Part shown: positions 35,022 through 48,685 of the stretch, piece after piece
How positions within the stretch are numbered: the stretch's first letter is position 1
Layout of the letters: each line of letters begins with the position of its first letter
Assembly: GCF_021018895.1 (NCBI RefSeq)
Contig: NC_079375.1
Location: 4,178,560-4,242,559 of the forward strand
Reading direction: 5' to 3'
From: Seriola aureovittata
Taxonomy: Eukaryota; Chordata; Actinopteri; Carangiformes; Carangidae
Length of the DNA stretch: 64,000 nucleotides
Translations under genes and position numbers: made by a program
Notes under the pieces: generated by a model
Database searches by the model: none
Told to the model about the DNA's origin: nothing
Seen by the model: the letters and a program-made list of their open reading frames with translations, nothing else

Positions 35022-37353
35022 TCTGTGACAGCAGCAGCAGGTATTTTTGACGTGCAGACTTGAGCAGTTTTCAAAGATAAGAGCTGCGACTGAGTGGCTC
35101 CTCCGCCATCTGGGTGGTGCGTATGTGTGAGTATGTGTGTGTTTGTGTGTGTTAGAGAGAGAGAGAAAGAGAGACAGAGAGACAGAGAGGCTGAGACCAC
35201 AGACCAAACACTTCTGTCTCTGCAAATGTCACCCAGTGTCACAGAGGAGGGACCTACAGCCAGGTGTGCTGTACAAACTGTGTCTGCAAGCGAAAAGTAA
35301 ACTGCACAACTTTTTATTCAGAATTCTTTTGGAAAGCATGAGAAAGCTTTTATCTCTGTTTCTACTGCAGCCTTCTACTATTCAGACTGTTGCAGGTTAA
35401 TGAGAATAATATCTCTGAGACTTGAGACTAATTAAAATAACAATTTGCCTCCTGCACATCTTCAGTGTTCTACCCTCCGTTTAAAAGTAAAGCTAATTTG
35501 ATTTCTACAGCTAGTATGAAGTCATGGATGGATGGATGGATGATGTCAAGTGTCTCACATCCAGATAAAATCCAGGTTTCAGATTACTACAACACTTTAG
35601 TTTACACATACATACATATACTGCTAATGCCCATTATCACAGCGGACAGACCTGATGCTGTTCCGCTTGAAAAGAGTAATGATTATTTCCACGTCTTGGA
35701 GAGATGTCTTACAAGAACATGTCTCCAACTACTTCCTCAGGTGCTTTTCAGAGGTTTGTCTTATTATACCCGAGTTTATCCTATTTGCTGCTCTTGCTTG
35801 TGGCTCCATTTCTTCAGAGACAGAGTAGAAAATAGCTGAAGGCACCATTTCCAGAAGGTTTAGTCTTTTTTTGAATTATGTGCTGAATTGGGCCCAGTTT
35901 GGTGGCAGAATCTGCACCACATCTTCCCTTTGCCATGGCAACATTTCAGAGGCTTCTCATGTTTGTTTATTTTGTCATGCATTTTCATGATATTATGTCA
36001 ATGAGAAATTAGCATTATTCTACATTTTCTGCCAACAAATATGACATATCAGATTTCAGCATTCACACTCCATCCACTGATAATGGTGGATCTCATTGTT
36101 ATGTAATGTGTTGCACCTGTTGTCTTAATGTTTGGCTGGTGGGAGGAGCAACAGTCCTTACAAACTCAAGATGATGGAAATCCAAGAACTAAAAGATTGT
36201 GTTACACATCAAACTTCAATAAGCTCAGTGATTCATCCATCCTCAGGTTAGTGTTTCATGTAAAGAATTAAATCACCACTGTGCCAGTTGGCTAGCTTAG
36301 CTGCTAAAGACAGTTTGTTGCCAAATTGGCACCTCCACACGGTTGTATGAATGAAACTCCCAGGACTCTGATTCCATCTACACAAGAATATCAAACAGAA
36401 GCTCTTATCCCGTTGAGCGGCATTCTATCCACACCTCAAGGAACTGTGTACTGTATACATAGCATCTGATGTAACTGTTGTCAAATCTGAGCATCTGCAT
36501 GAAAATCTCTTGGAGGAATGGGGAGGTGGTGTGAGAATCACCTTCTATCAAGCCGGCAGAGAAGACTTTGATCAGGCAGGGAGGCAGCTCTTTGATGCAG
36601 AGTGACCCGGCGTGTCTTCTTTCTCAGTAGAGAGGGAAAGACTGGCTGCAGCACCTCTGTGCACCTCCAACATGGAGCTAATAATGCTCAATTTATACTT
36701 CACATTTGATGTTCTCATCTTGTAAAGCAAGGTTTTGGCTTTATCAGATCCTCATAAACAATCAATGGTGAGCCTGTCACTATGTTGTGACAGTATTCCT
36801 GTGATGCTAAGGTAAGCAAGTAAATGTGAGAAGAAGGAATGTAGAGGGAGGATTAAGGTTAGTTTTTCTGTCTGTTATTTGACTACATGTTTAGTTAAAT
36901 AAAAAAGTGTTGAGTTAAACATTCAAGGCTCAACCAGTTCAAAGGTGAACTTCAGCTAAACTGGATGCAAAGAAGTAATAATTCTGCACGTTCAGTCTGA
37001 TTTACCACACAAAAAATATTAAAATGGAACATTGGCTTGTCAATTTCAGATTTTCTACTTCAGACCACTACTTATATTATATATACCACTATAATATTTT
37101 GAATTAAATTAGTTAGATTGTGTATGCTTCTATTTTTAAGTGTACGTGTGAAACTGTTTCCTCTTTTCCCTTTTTTCTTGGAAATTCTGAATCAGTATGT
37201 TAGCTCCATTTGGACAGGATACTTTTCCAGGACAGGTCGGTTGATATTTTAATATGACTCTTGCTTATCAGTAATTTTAAGCCCATCTAGAACAAATATG
37301 TGTGTGTGACTTTTCTTGCCTTATACTAGTAATAACTAAAAGGCCCCTCAGAG
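34081..37353. other. Intergenic, microsatellites only
   Basis: (CA)n at 34828-34852 and 34982-35018, a GA-rich run at about 35155-35190 and a (GGAT)n run at about 35526. No exon recognised. A 124-codon frame at 35465-35839 matches nothing known. Confidence 0.6.
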
Positions 37354-37555
37354 AGCGCAAACGTCCACCAAGGCCAGTGTCAGACAACAAACACCAGACT
37401 TCAGGGAGAAAATTTCAGATTTATAGTAAATCCAGATCTTCCCTGGCCCCTCCCCCATCCCTCCACCAAGTGTGGTACAAATCAGCTCAGTCCTTTTTGT
37501 GTAATCTTGCTGACAAACAGATGGGTGAAGAAATAACCTCCTTGGCAGATGTAAT
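37354..37555 (+). mobile_element. Old MITE-like element
   Basis: Begins GAGCGCAAACGTCCACCAAG and ends ATAACCTCCTTGGCAGATG, giving imperfect inverted CCAAGG-centred termini. The interior has CTTCCCTGGCCC, CCCTCCACCAAGTGTGGTA and TTTTTGTGTAATCTTGCTGA followed by CAAACAG, which follow a repeat very widespread in aquatic animals. Family name not assigned. Confidence 0.6.
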
Positions 37556-39670
37556 TACAGCCCCAATTACATACTTGTTTTTGGGCTCACCTGTTGGTCC
37601 TCTCATAGACAACAAGTCCTCTAATGAAAAGGACAAAACACATTGTGAAAAGCCTTGACTAAGATGTGCAACCACAAAATCCAAACAGTCAAGGGGAGAC
37701 ATGTACCCCCTCACTTTCAATTATGCTCATTTTGTTTCCCTCACTTTTATTGTTTCAGGTTGATTTTCTTCCTCAACATTCATTTATTATCTTGTGCTCA
37801 AAGCAATAAGCCTCAGAGCAGCAGCAAGTGATGCAGCAAGTCTTTTTGTAGTTTTTTTTCCTACCCTGAATCTTACCTCTTAGGCTACATACAGGCTGCT
37901 CACAGAAACTAAGAATTATTTAAGAAGGGTTGAAATATGTCTATTTTTTTTCTATTCTACCATTATTATGGCAAACAAAATAACTAATTTGAATGTAATT
38001 TGTTATTTACTCATACATATACTTTTTTTTACTGCTTTGTTCCTTCTCCTCTTTGGAAACCAGATCTATGTCTTTGCAAAAGAGTTGCAGAGTTGGGGTT
38101 TTGCAGTGGCTTGGAGGGAGAAAGGAGCAGTTCCGTTCAGCTGCAGCAGGAAAACTCGGTAGTGAATATGAGACGGACGGCTGGGAAAACCTTGGGAAGG
38201 TCAGAAAAGCAGACAGGAAGATGCTGATCCCCGGGAAGGAGGAAGTTGCAGATGTTCAGTGGGTAGATGAGAAACGACCGGATAAAACACCTGGGCCGTC
38301 CATAGTGATGGAGGGACAAATCCTCCTGATGTTGCACAGGAGGAAAATACAGGAGCGGGCTACTGTTTCAATGTTTACTGAGAATGAATATCTTTGTATA
38401 CAGAGCCAGCTCCTTTAATATGCCAATGACCAGAAAGCTGTCCACAAAGATGAGTTTAATTGCCGAGGGTCAGAGCAAATATTTTAATATCCATCCCCCC
38501 CTGTAATATTAATCCCCTCCAGATGGATCTTAATAATGTAAACCTTGCACAACCTGCTTTGGAAATAGTGTAATGAATTATGGCTGGGCGTTAAAGCAAA
38601 TTTAAATTAGTAACAAAATGACAGAGAGAATCACTGAGCGGTGTTAGAAAATGATGGAGTGATAGAGAGACAGAGAGAGTGATGGAGGCTCCAATCATCA
38701 GCATTTCAGATTCGCTCCTCCATGAGGAAACCAACCATCCATAATGCATCACATGTCTCCTAGCAACAGCTGGGAACCTAGCAACAGGATCTTAGCAACA
38801 GCAACAAACTGCCGCCTCCTTGTGTGCCGGCCAATAGGGGAGAAACGAGTCTGATGCAGCGGCGCCAATCAGGAGGAGCAGGGCCAGTGAGAAAGCAGAG
38901 TGAGTGTGTTTCCTCGCACAGCTGATTGGGCACACACACACACACACACAGGGAGCACATGCATATACAAACAGGACACACACATTGTCAAACACACACA
39001 TCCACTCAATGAGCAAGAGTCAGAAAACACATACATACATTTAAAGCAACCTCAGATAGTTTAGCACTAGGATGCACACACACATAGGGTAAATGCAGCA
39101 GGACACAGAGTTAGCCACACACACACACACACACACTAGCATACTCAAATTCCTGGATCCCCTGTCAATGTTTTCTTAAATTTGCCCACCCTGTACTCAC
39201 ACCATGTTCATTTCACCCACATTACAAATGACATATATACTGTCATGCCTCCATTCGTGCAGATAGTTGTGGTTTTTATTTGACCTGGTTTTGATATCAG
39301 TGTCTGAGATTTCTGGCTTAATCCAATACAATTAGAGTGAATGGAATTTTACTTGTTGTTCCCACAGAATTAAAATACAGCACAGATTTGTAATACCTTT
39401 AAATATAGTCAACCATTTTTTAAGGGCTGTTTCTTCAGGAGAAAGCAGTTCAAATGATGAGAGGTCTGTGGATTATCCAGCATGAATGGGACATTGTTTC
39501 CAGAAAACAATGAGATGACACTGCTCAATTTTTTTTATTGGGTTCTTTTTTTAATGCTCTAAGAGTTAAATGTACAATTACATTCAGCTCCATTCATTGT
39601 AGTGAGATGGAGGCAGAAATATTCAAGAAAGACTTCTCAAAGCAAAAGTATCTGTATGGTGAGTTACTAT
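37556..39670. other. Intergenic, one candidate regulatory block
   Basis: No exon recognised. About 38400-38600 is unique-looking with TTTAATTGCC, TGTAATATTAATCCCC and AAATTTAAATTAG. (CA)n runs lie near 38930-38950 and 39117-39135. Part of 39410-39660 resembles 49985-50160 (shared GAGGTCTGTGGAT and CATTGTTTCCAG). Confidence 0.55.
38400..38600. promoter_or_regulatory. Candidate conserved non-coding element
   Basis: Non-repetitive block with OTX/PITX-like TAATCCC (about 38508) and several TAAT cores. The call rests on motif content only. Confidence 0.25.
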
Positions 39671-40087
39671 TAAAGGAGTTATTTGTAAGTTTTGATATAG
39701 CTACATAGCTACAATAGCATTAACAGCTGTTTACTTACCAGTTTACTTACCATACCACTCATTTACTCACGAGCTGTCTCCAGCAGTGGAAAACAACCCT
39801 TTTCTTTTGCTTCCATTCCTAACACTTCTTTTCTTCTACTGAAGTTAGCATGCTAACCAGCTAGTCTAGCCCAGTTGGCCTGTCTCATCACTTTCCGATA
39901 CCGAGTCACTGTAGCGTCCACTATGCCCTGAAGAGGTAAACCAATCTTAACTTTTGTCTCTATCGTGTCTTTTCTTCTACTGAAGTTAGCATGCTAACCA
40001 GCTAATAGCCCCTGCCTTCACTGTCGCCTTCAATCTGCCCTGAAGATGTAGCGCGTAGAGAAAACTTATAGATTATAAATAGCCCCT
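39671..40087 (+). mobile_element. TIR element related to 42013-42454
   Basis: Starts TAAAGGAGTTATTTGTAAGT and ends AACTTATAGATTATAAATAG followed by CCCCT. It shares TAGCATTAACAGCTGTT, GAGCTGTCTCCAG and GATACCGAGTCACTG with the element at 42 kb. The internal segment CTTCTACTGAAGTTAGCATG is duplicated at about 39834 and 39973. Confidence 0.65.
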
Positions 40088-42012
40088 AGACCATATCAGT
40101 ACTTTTGCAAGGTCCACTACATATCACATCTAATTTTCACATCTTTCTACTTTCTAAACTTTCTTTTGTTTTAAAAGTTCTGATGTATTTCATAGTCATT
40201 CCAGACTGCCATTGATTTCTTTATGGTATGAAGATTAACTTTGTACCATAAGGGTTCAGGAGTCATTTTATTTTTACAATATTTCACATTGTGCTTTTGG
40301 TACTTTATCTTCAGTAATGGAGATTAATATATTTGAATACCTTTTTCATTTTAAAGTGAGCAACACTCTACTGTCCATCAAGGTACTGTATGCTTTTAAA
40401 AGGCCTTGCTCCTATCTCTCCTCTCTCTGTTTTTCTGGCAGCTAAAGCTAATATCACCCCTCCGCACTGAGGAGTCTCTCTACACCCCAGGGCAAAAACA
40501 GGTAGAAAAAAAGCTCCATCTTTAACTTTAAATGAGCTGTAATGGCGTCTGGGGCTCTTTTCCCAGATCCAATATGGCCTTGCATCCTGCAGACACATGG
40601 GGGCTTTTCAATTCCCGAGGCCAAAGGTGTGAGTATTATCTGGAGATTCATTCCCTGGGCTTAAATGGAAGAATGAAAAGTGAGGCTTAAGTCACCTGCC
40701 TTTTTTTGAGCTTGACGCTGCTCATTCTTCATTCACTGCCAGGCAATCTTCAGACCAAGAGAGGAGGAGGAGGACGAGGAGGAAGGGTGCTTTTCAGTCA
40801 AGATGGCTTCCCCATTGTCAGGATAAGCAGAGGTTGTTGGTGAGGTGATTTACCAACTTGATGAGTTTGGTCATGAAAATTGAAGGAATCATTTCTGATT
40901 TCCTCTTGGACTGATGTCTTAGTTAGAAGTACTCCAAACACAAAGAGCAGTAAATTCAGCAGTTCATCCTGATAAGAATCTCTGGACGCCCTGCTAAGGG
41001 AGGAGGGCAAGGTGGTAATGGAGTATCCATACTGTTTAATGCACTTTTTGTAACTTTGTAAAGGAGCACTCCCCTGAAAAGTGCATCTGAAATTATTATA
41101 GAAGCTCCTTCTTGTCAGACAGCAGCTGTTGTAAGCCTGGACTCACAGTTAAATACAAGTGCATTAAACAGCTGCTACAGTTCAGTGTTGAGTGTTAAGT
41201 ATGTTTAAAACAATTGCTGCTTGGTCAATAAATCACTAAACACACTTCTTCCAGCAGAGCTTTAGAGCTATTAAAAGGGAATAGTGAGACACACACTGTC
41301 TACACTGTGGAGAAACGAGGACTGTTAGGACACATGAGACATGTTGATCAGAAGTGGAGAGATAGATGCCTTTTTTTTTGCCTTTATTTGACAGTAGTGA
41401 AGACAGACAGGTAATGTGAGAAAAGAGTAGGGGAATGACGAATAGCGAATGGATTTATGGAACTGGACATGCTCAAGGTATTTACGCCAATGTGGTCACC
41501 CGAGTCCAACTTTAGTGAATCCAACTTAACTACCATTCTCCATAAGGGAGCAAGGTACAACCTCTAAAAAGCCACATTTCAGGCCTGCAGAGGGTATTTG
41601 ATACTGTAAGAGTGGCATTTTTAGTGGTATAATGTCTGACAGTAATGACAAAAGGTTTGAGAGATAACCATTTTCCCTACTGCAATGATTGTTGTGGATC
41701 TATGAAAAAAATTATCTTAACTGCATATCCTTTCTGTCGCTGTGTGGAAGAGACATTGTCGTACAGTTAGGACACTTTTTGTGTCAGCCCTTCACTTTTT
41801 CATATCCTGCTCAGATATCAATTTCTGGGCAGTTAAGCAGGACTGGAAACTTAAATTAGATCAGTAGTCAGTATGAAAATCCTGGTCTTCCCTGTAATTA
41901 CCCTTATACAGGATGATTTTGCAGTGCACAATTTACATAATGCCTGAAACCAAGTACTGTTTTTGTTTTAAACCTGACCACAATCCTTTCCTATCTTTTA
42001 GTGACCCAATTA
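40088..42012. other. Intergenic, nothing seen
   Basis: No exon, RNA gene or repeat recognised. Confidence 0.5.
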
Positions 42013-42454
42013 TAAAGGAGCTATGTGTAAGTTATGCGATTGCTACATAGCTACCATTAGCATTAACAGCTGTTGACCAGTCTAGAAGGAACGTTGCTAG
42101 TTCAGCATCAAACTTCATTCTTTTACTCACCAAGAGCTGTCTCCAGAGGTGGAAAGCAACACCTATGTTAACTCTTGCTTTGCCTCTTTTCCCATCACTT
42201 CTTTTCTTCTACTAAAGTCAGCATGCTAACCAGCAAGTCCCAGTCCAGCCGAACCGTCTCGTCACTTTCTGATACCGAGTCACTGCAGTGTTCAGTCTTC
42301 CCTGAAGAAATACCACTGCTCAGAGGTTGTATTATAGCCTTTCATATTGTAAACGCAATGATGGCAGAAGCTCTTGCCAAGACTGGTAAGTAAACAACTG
42401 CTAATGCTAATGCTGGCTATGTAGAAATAGCAAAACTTACACATAGCCTATTTA
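42013..42454 (+). mobile_element. TIR element (MITE), 442 bp
   Basis: Left terminus TAAAGGAGCTATGTGTAAGT and right terminus, inverted, TAAATAGGCTATGTGTAAGT. Inverted similarity extends about 38 bases to CTACATAGC at both ends. Relatives lie at 39671-40087 and, as a fragment, at about 46651-46800. No transposase. Open frames in it (for example 42175-42393) are by-products. Confidence 0.8.
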
Positions 42455-42760
42455 ACCATGAAATTTAATTGTAGTTGTAATTTTAGTTTGTTAGTCAAAC
42501 ATTCAGTAATCCAGCTTTTTAAATCAGGATATTTGTTGCTTTATAAAGACTAAACAAATAGTCCATTAATTGTAAAACCAAAATAATACTGAACAAATTA
42601 GTCAATAATGAGCATAATCCTCATTGGCAACCGTACTTGCAAGTAGAAAATATTTTATATATTCACTGTTTAAAATCAGTTCCTGACCATGAACCTGGCA
42701 TGAGTTGCTTCTAAAGCTTCAATGTCCATGTCTTTTTATAAAAAAATTATATTTTGTTTG

Positions 42761-42800
<40 letters not shown>

Positions 42801-45149
42801 GGCAGACACTATTAAAATGTGTGACAAGTAGAAAAAGCACCACACTCACTTAGATAAAGATCAGAAAGCAACGAGTCCCTCGACAGGTGATCTCCCACAG
42901 GGAGACAAAAAGGGAGAAAAATCAGAGTCTCCGCATCAGAGCGGGGCTACATGAAGGTGAGTGAATCACCCATGGCACTTTAAATAAGTAATTAAAGGGA
43001 ACTCGCTGTTGACATGACATGCAATCATCCAGGATCACATTTGGACTTTTGGATATTTAATATTTAAACCTTTTCTCTCACCAAGGTGATTTGAATCTGA
43101 ATTGCAAATCTTTGCGGGTCACCAGTGGATGCCGTGCCATTTCAGAGGGATTCTGTGTTGTCTGGATGTGATTTTTGGAGGGGTAGAGAGGTGAAACAAA
43201 TGACAGTGTAATGAAAGCCTGTCTGGACCAGATGATGACCGGTGAAGGAAAACACATTCCTATGAGAGAAGAGGCAGTGAATTCCTCTCCCTGTTTTATA
43301 TATAGAATAGGTTCTATTTGCCTCTGTGTTGAATGGAAGTGGATGAGTAAGTCACATTGTCGACAAAGATATAATCTGACAAAGACTGATCTTGAAATGC
43401 TTAAAATAAAACAAACAAAAAGCTCAATATAAGAATAATAAAATGCCTTTTTTCAACCTGAACTCTCAGTAAAACAAAATGTCTATTTTGTGCTCTTGTC
43501 TTTCTTCTGGACATATTTTAGACAAATGGTGACGCTGGAGGGTTCATTGACCCCAACCAGTAGGAAGCAAGTTGCTGCCCAGACTGAAGGATCTCATGTC
43601 ACTCATCCACTTCTTGTTTGAAGGTAAAATTGAGGGTGAGATTAACAGCTGAATGTTCAGTATCTGCATGTCATGGTAAAAGGGAAGTTAGCCAAACGGT
43701 GAGACTCTTGGATTATTATTTGATCTACACTCCAAACCAAACCTATAACTCTGCGTGGTAACCAAAAGAATGAGATTATGAACAATGATCTTCCTCACAT
43801 TTGAGTTACTTTTAGACAGCGAGCTGTAACTGGTGCATCAGTGAACCGGCGAGCTGTAGCAAAGCACAACTCTACCACCTCGACCATCAGATACATCCAA
43901 TCCTATCAGCGGCCTACAGGTTGCTATTATCCGCCTTCTAATCAATCTATCTAATCTGAACACACAGCTAAATACAGGTTATAGTGTTTAGAGAATGGTT
44001 AGCAATGCCATATGATGCAATTAAGAACACACGTTTAACTAATTGATATCATCAGTATTGTTTGGTCCAGGTGATCTAACTTTGGAGCTTTTGCTTTTCT
44101 ATTTCAATACTAGTTAAGCAGTCTGTTAAGTTGGGCTACACTATACATTTTTTCTTACCATATCATCTTTCTGCATGAACCTGCAACTTTTATACAGTGG
44201 TGATCCTAGACCATGGGGGGCCCTACGCAAAGAAGCCCAACAAAGACCAACATGCAGACTATTGCTAGACACTACAATTTACAGATGTCCCCTAAATACC
44301 TCACATGCAGACTATAGGTAGACACTACAATTTACAATTTACAATTTACAATTAGAGGGGTTTGGGGCAGCAACAGTGCACTGTATAGTGTCTTTATGGG
44401 AGGTTTAAGGGGGTTTATAGTTGTTGTCATTACAAAATATGTCGATATGAGGAGCTGTCAGGGGCCCCTTTTCTCTTTGGGGGCCCAAAATATTTGCCTC
44501 GTTTGCCTCTGTGTACAGATCACTTGACTGGCCACAACATGGCTGCTCACACTGAATGTAAGCATGGAACCCCCAGTCAAGTTTGTCCTGTGAAACAAAA
44601 TGGTTGTGTCTTCAACAATGTTGAGTAAACAGAAAGACAGGCAGCAATTCTACTATGAATGGAAGAGAATAAGAATAATACTGAGCCGCAGATGGCTGCC
44701 AGATGCAGACAGTATGGTCTGTTCTGCCGTGAAGTTGAGTTTTATAGCACAGCACGAGCTCGCTATAGCTTATAGCAGATCTTTTGACAGCAGCCACGAG
44801 GGAAATGAGCCTGCTAAAACTTCGAACATGTCAGAAATCAAGAAGGATAGTCCAGAAGCCAGATTGTTGACCATTCAAGCAATTAATCAGGCATCAAGAC
44901 CTAAAACTGATCATTAAACAACAACCAATCTGGCAGAAATTCAGCATCATTCTTGAATTAGTCAGATCCGACCAATTCAGTGCTAAAACTGAGGCAAATA
45001 GGTGAACTCACAATCACAATGTACAATCTACATTGTCACATGGCAATCTATGGAGGAGAGTTGTTTTAGTTTAGCCACCATCAACTCAGGCCATTCATAG
45101 GCACCGTGAGGGCCATCAGGTTTACACTGGGAACGATGGAGAAAACTAT
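42455..45149. other. Intergenic, minor repeats
   Basis: (TG)n at about 42763-42797, and a short array of TTTACAA units at about 44328-44352 beside a duplicated GCAGACTAT..TAGACACTACAA segment. A 105-codon frame at 44600-44917 has no recognised match. Confidence 0.55.
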
Positions 45150-45325
45150 TTTAGAGATAAGGTGAGGAGTGAGCAGTGTCCAAACTCCCCTTTGAGTTAA
45201 AAGGAACAGAGTCTGTGAAGAATTGAATTGATTCGATGGCCCCTGCAGAAGTAACTGTGGGCACATCCAACTGGGAGGCGACCCCACGGCAGACAGAGAA
45301 CACACTGGAGTGTTTACATACAGGG
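45150..45325 (+). mobile_element. Degenerate LINE 3' fragment
   Basis: GGGCACATCCAACTGGGAGG followed by CGACCCCACGGCAGAC and GAACACACTGGAG follows the conserved 3' coding end of fish non-LTR retrotransposons (in intact copies close to GGGCACGTCC.ACTGGGAGGAG). An upstream GATAAGGTGAGGAGTGAGC block fits the same order. Heavily decayed, with no long frame. Confidence 0.55.
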
Positions 45326-48300
45326 GGAAGGACTGGATCTGGACCGTCTGCCACCTGAATAGTCAGTGGGAATTAAATTAATGGATATTACCGAATTTAC
45401 CACCAAAGAATATTGGAAATGTTGGTGTCCAATTTCTAAATAGCCACACAGTCCATCTAATTTTATCCGCTGCAGCTGGTTTGCTTGTCACTCCTCCTGT
45501 TTTTCACCCGAATCCAGCGTGGGTGGCAGGAGCGAGGAGTGCAAATCATCTTTTTTTTTTTTTTTTTGAGTTGACATGTTGTCAAAATAAGTGTTGCTTG
45601 GTGGCTGGATGTATGCTGGGATGAAGAGTAGACCTGTTGGTGAGTAAACCACCAAACTTCCTGTTTCTCTATCCTCTCCCATTTGTCCTTTCTCTGTTCC
45701 TCTCATATCTCACACCACCTCTACATCAATTTTCCTCTTCCCTCCAAATATTATCCCCCCTTTTTTTTTGTCTCGCACCTCTCTTATCTCTTCACTGCTG
45801 TCTTCCTCCTTTCTTTCACAGTCTCCCTCTGCCTTTCTCTCCCATCTGCTCTGTCCTTAATTTCCCCTATCACTCCTGTTCTCTCCACTCTCTTTATTCA
45901 GTTCAATTTCTATTCAGCTTCCTTTATTGGCATGAATGTTGGATGAGCAGCACCTCGTAATCAGTTGCATAAAAATAATACAAAATATCTACAGCATAAC
46001 AATAAATGGCTCTGCCTCCGTCTTTCTCCCTCTTGTCACACTTTGTCATATTATGCTGGCTTCCTCTCTCTCTCTCCCTCTCTCTCTGTCTCTCTCTCTT
46101 TCTTACTCACTCTTTCTCTCTCTCACACACACACGCACACACACGCACACACATTACCTCTCAGCTCTCTCAGGATTTTTTTCTCCATCACTGCTCAGAT
46201 TAATCAGCAGCTTCCTGCCAGTGTCTGACAGTTTTCCCCTAGTTGGCCGGCCTCCAAATCAGACAGTGTTCGACACCGGCTCACTGTCCTGTCTATAGAG
46301 CTGTCTGACTCACTCTCTGTCTGTGTGAACATCTGTCTGTCTGCTTTATCCCAGTTGGCCATAAGATGTCACTGCAATTCTTTTGTATTTGCTTGCATTG
46401 TTCATCGGAGCACGGCTGGATGGAGACAGCATGATTGTGTCCTTTAGTTTGTGCAGTCGTTTACAATATAAGCGACATATATTGTAAATCCTAACATACA
46501 AGGCCATGACAATGTTTAGTCTTATTTTGAAATTTTATTGCAAAGACAAGTATCTTGTGGTGTGTGTGTGAGGTGCTGGTTAAAATACATTTGGGTTTCA
46601 TTTTGGTCATTATACAGTTCGTATTTAATTGTGTCGAAAACTTCTTTTAAAATGAGCTTTTTGTAAGTTTTGCTATTGCTACATAACCAGCGTTAGCAAA
46701 ACCAACAATGCCTCTGTTTGTCTCAATACTTTTCCGAAATCCCCAGCTGGTCTGTGGCTTTTAGCCTCAATCCCACTGGTTTCTACTGAAGTAGTTTAAT
46801 TTCTGAAAAAGGCTAAATAATTTTGTTAGAAAAAGGCAGCGGGCAGTAGTCAGACAGGAGTAAGAATCTGTTTGTTGGGGACTATTTTCAGCAATTGATT
46901 AATACACATTTGTTGCTCCAGCATTTCTGGCAGCAGGAGAGTTTATGTGGGATTGAGTCAAAATAAACTACATTGTGTATATTCATAGCACTGAAGGAAT
47001 ATGTTACCACGTGCAACAGTACATCTCATTGGATGAGTTTTTAATAGTTTTTGGGCAGCAATAGAGCTTTATGGCACAGAGGAATGAGATTTATCAGACT
47101 CTGGAAACACACAATACTTTCATTGTTGGTTTTGTTGTTTTTTTCTTTGGGATGGTTGACAGTAAAAAAAAAATGTATTAAATTATACAGCCTTATTGTT
47201 TAAGATTGGACCATTTAAGGCATTTAAACCAGCAACTTTTGTATCATGCAGCATCATGGTAGATTTGCCTGTATATGCTCAGCCATGGAGTTACATCCTA
47301 ACCTCAGCCAACTACTGCTGGGTGCGTGACAGCCATGTCCAAGTGGGTTACATGGTTACCATTATTTAGGGTGCATAGCAGAGCTGTCTGTCCAGCAGCT
47401 AAGGGTCACTGTGACATATGTTTCCATCCTGCCCCTTGGTACAACTAGAAGGCTCAGCTTAGAATTTTAAGTTAACTGGTTAGTTTAATAGTTAGCTATA
47501 CTGCTCACTCTTTTCCTAATACTTGTCTGCATTTGTGCCAACATGTTCTTTCAGGGTCTCTACTGTATGTCCGTCTGTCTACCTGCCTGTCTGTTTGCAG
47601 TGAGTCAGCATGTCGGTGGAAAGTCACCTTAATTTAGTCCAGAGGGAACCTTCTGTGTCTGCTGCTGAACAACTGTCTGTCACATCCAACCTCAACCCTT
47701 GTGTTACATTTGGAGGCACCGTCTGCATGTTGACAACCATGTGCACAAACAAACACACACACATACACATAAACAGGTGGAAGCAGCTCTGTCCAAAGAC
47801 AACAAAATCCACCTACTAGCACCTCTAAAGCTCTTACTTGTTCATCTGTACAGAATGTGAGGTGTTAAATCGACAATTTGCCGGAGGGGGTGGGTTGCCA
47901 GATTTGTTGTCACGTGTTTTTTTTTTATCGCTAAAAGGTTCTGAAAATGAAAACTTTTGTGGAACCGCTGTAAACGCTCCCTGAAGATGTTTGCACCAAA
48001 TCATTTTGCAGGAAAAAGTCCAACCTGTGGCTGACCAATGGTGTGACTTCATCACAAACTCAACTCTATCACTCACTCACTCAGTCACAGACATTCAGGG
48101 TTGTAGAGCTGTACTGTGGCCAGTCCAGCTGAAAAAACAAATTACAGCCCTTGAGCTGAAGTGAATGAAGTGAATGAAGTGAATGAAGTGATCAGATTCA
48201 GCAAATATTTATCATTTCCATCTAGGTGCTCAGTATGCTTTAAAAGGCTGACTAATGTTGAATCATCTAACATCATGGCCAGGTGTGTGGAGGTGGCAAA

Positions 48301-48643
48301 GCCTCTAGCAAGCTCTTTCTTCTCATAGCTCTTTTGGCCATTTTTACAACTCATCCTGTCCTGCCATTCTCTACAATAGCCAATCGAAATGTTTTTTATA
48401 ACCTTTGTACAATGTATTTATTGTTACCTTCTATAGAAATAAAATTGGTGATTAATGGACCTTTTAGCTTACATGTTTCTATTTTGTGTTTTTTTTCTGG
48501 TCTGCTCTCTCTCTCTCTCGCTCTTCTGCCTCTTCGTTGCTTCCTCTCTTTACCACTTCTGCTCACACCACTTTTTCTACTCTGACTCCGATGTCCTTTA
48601 AATTGATATTTCCCTGATTCTCTTTCCTCCTCTCTTATCTCCT

Positions 48644-48685
<42 letters not shown>

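Noticed and set aside
35465..35839. 124-codon open frame as an exon
   Set aside because: No recognised similarity; contains a GGAT microsatellite translation.
37302..37658. 118-codon open frame as a gene
   Set aside because: Overlaps the MITE-like element at 37354-37555.
38053..38418. 121-codon open frame as a gene
   Set aside because: No known family; neighbouring frames are open too, and composition explains it.
42175..42393. 72-codon open frame as a gene
   Set aside because: Lies inside the TIR element at 42013-42454.
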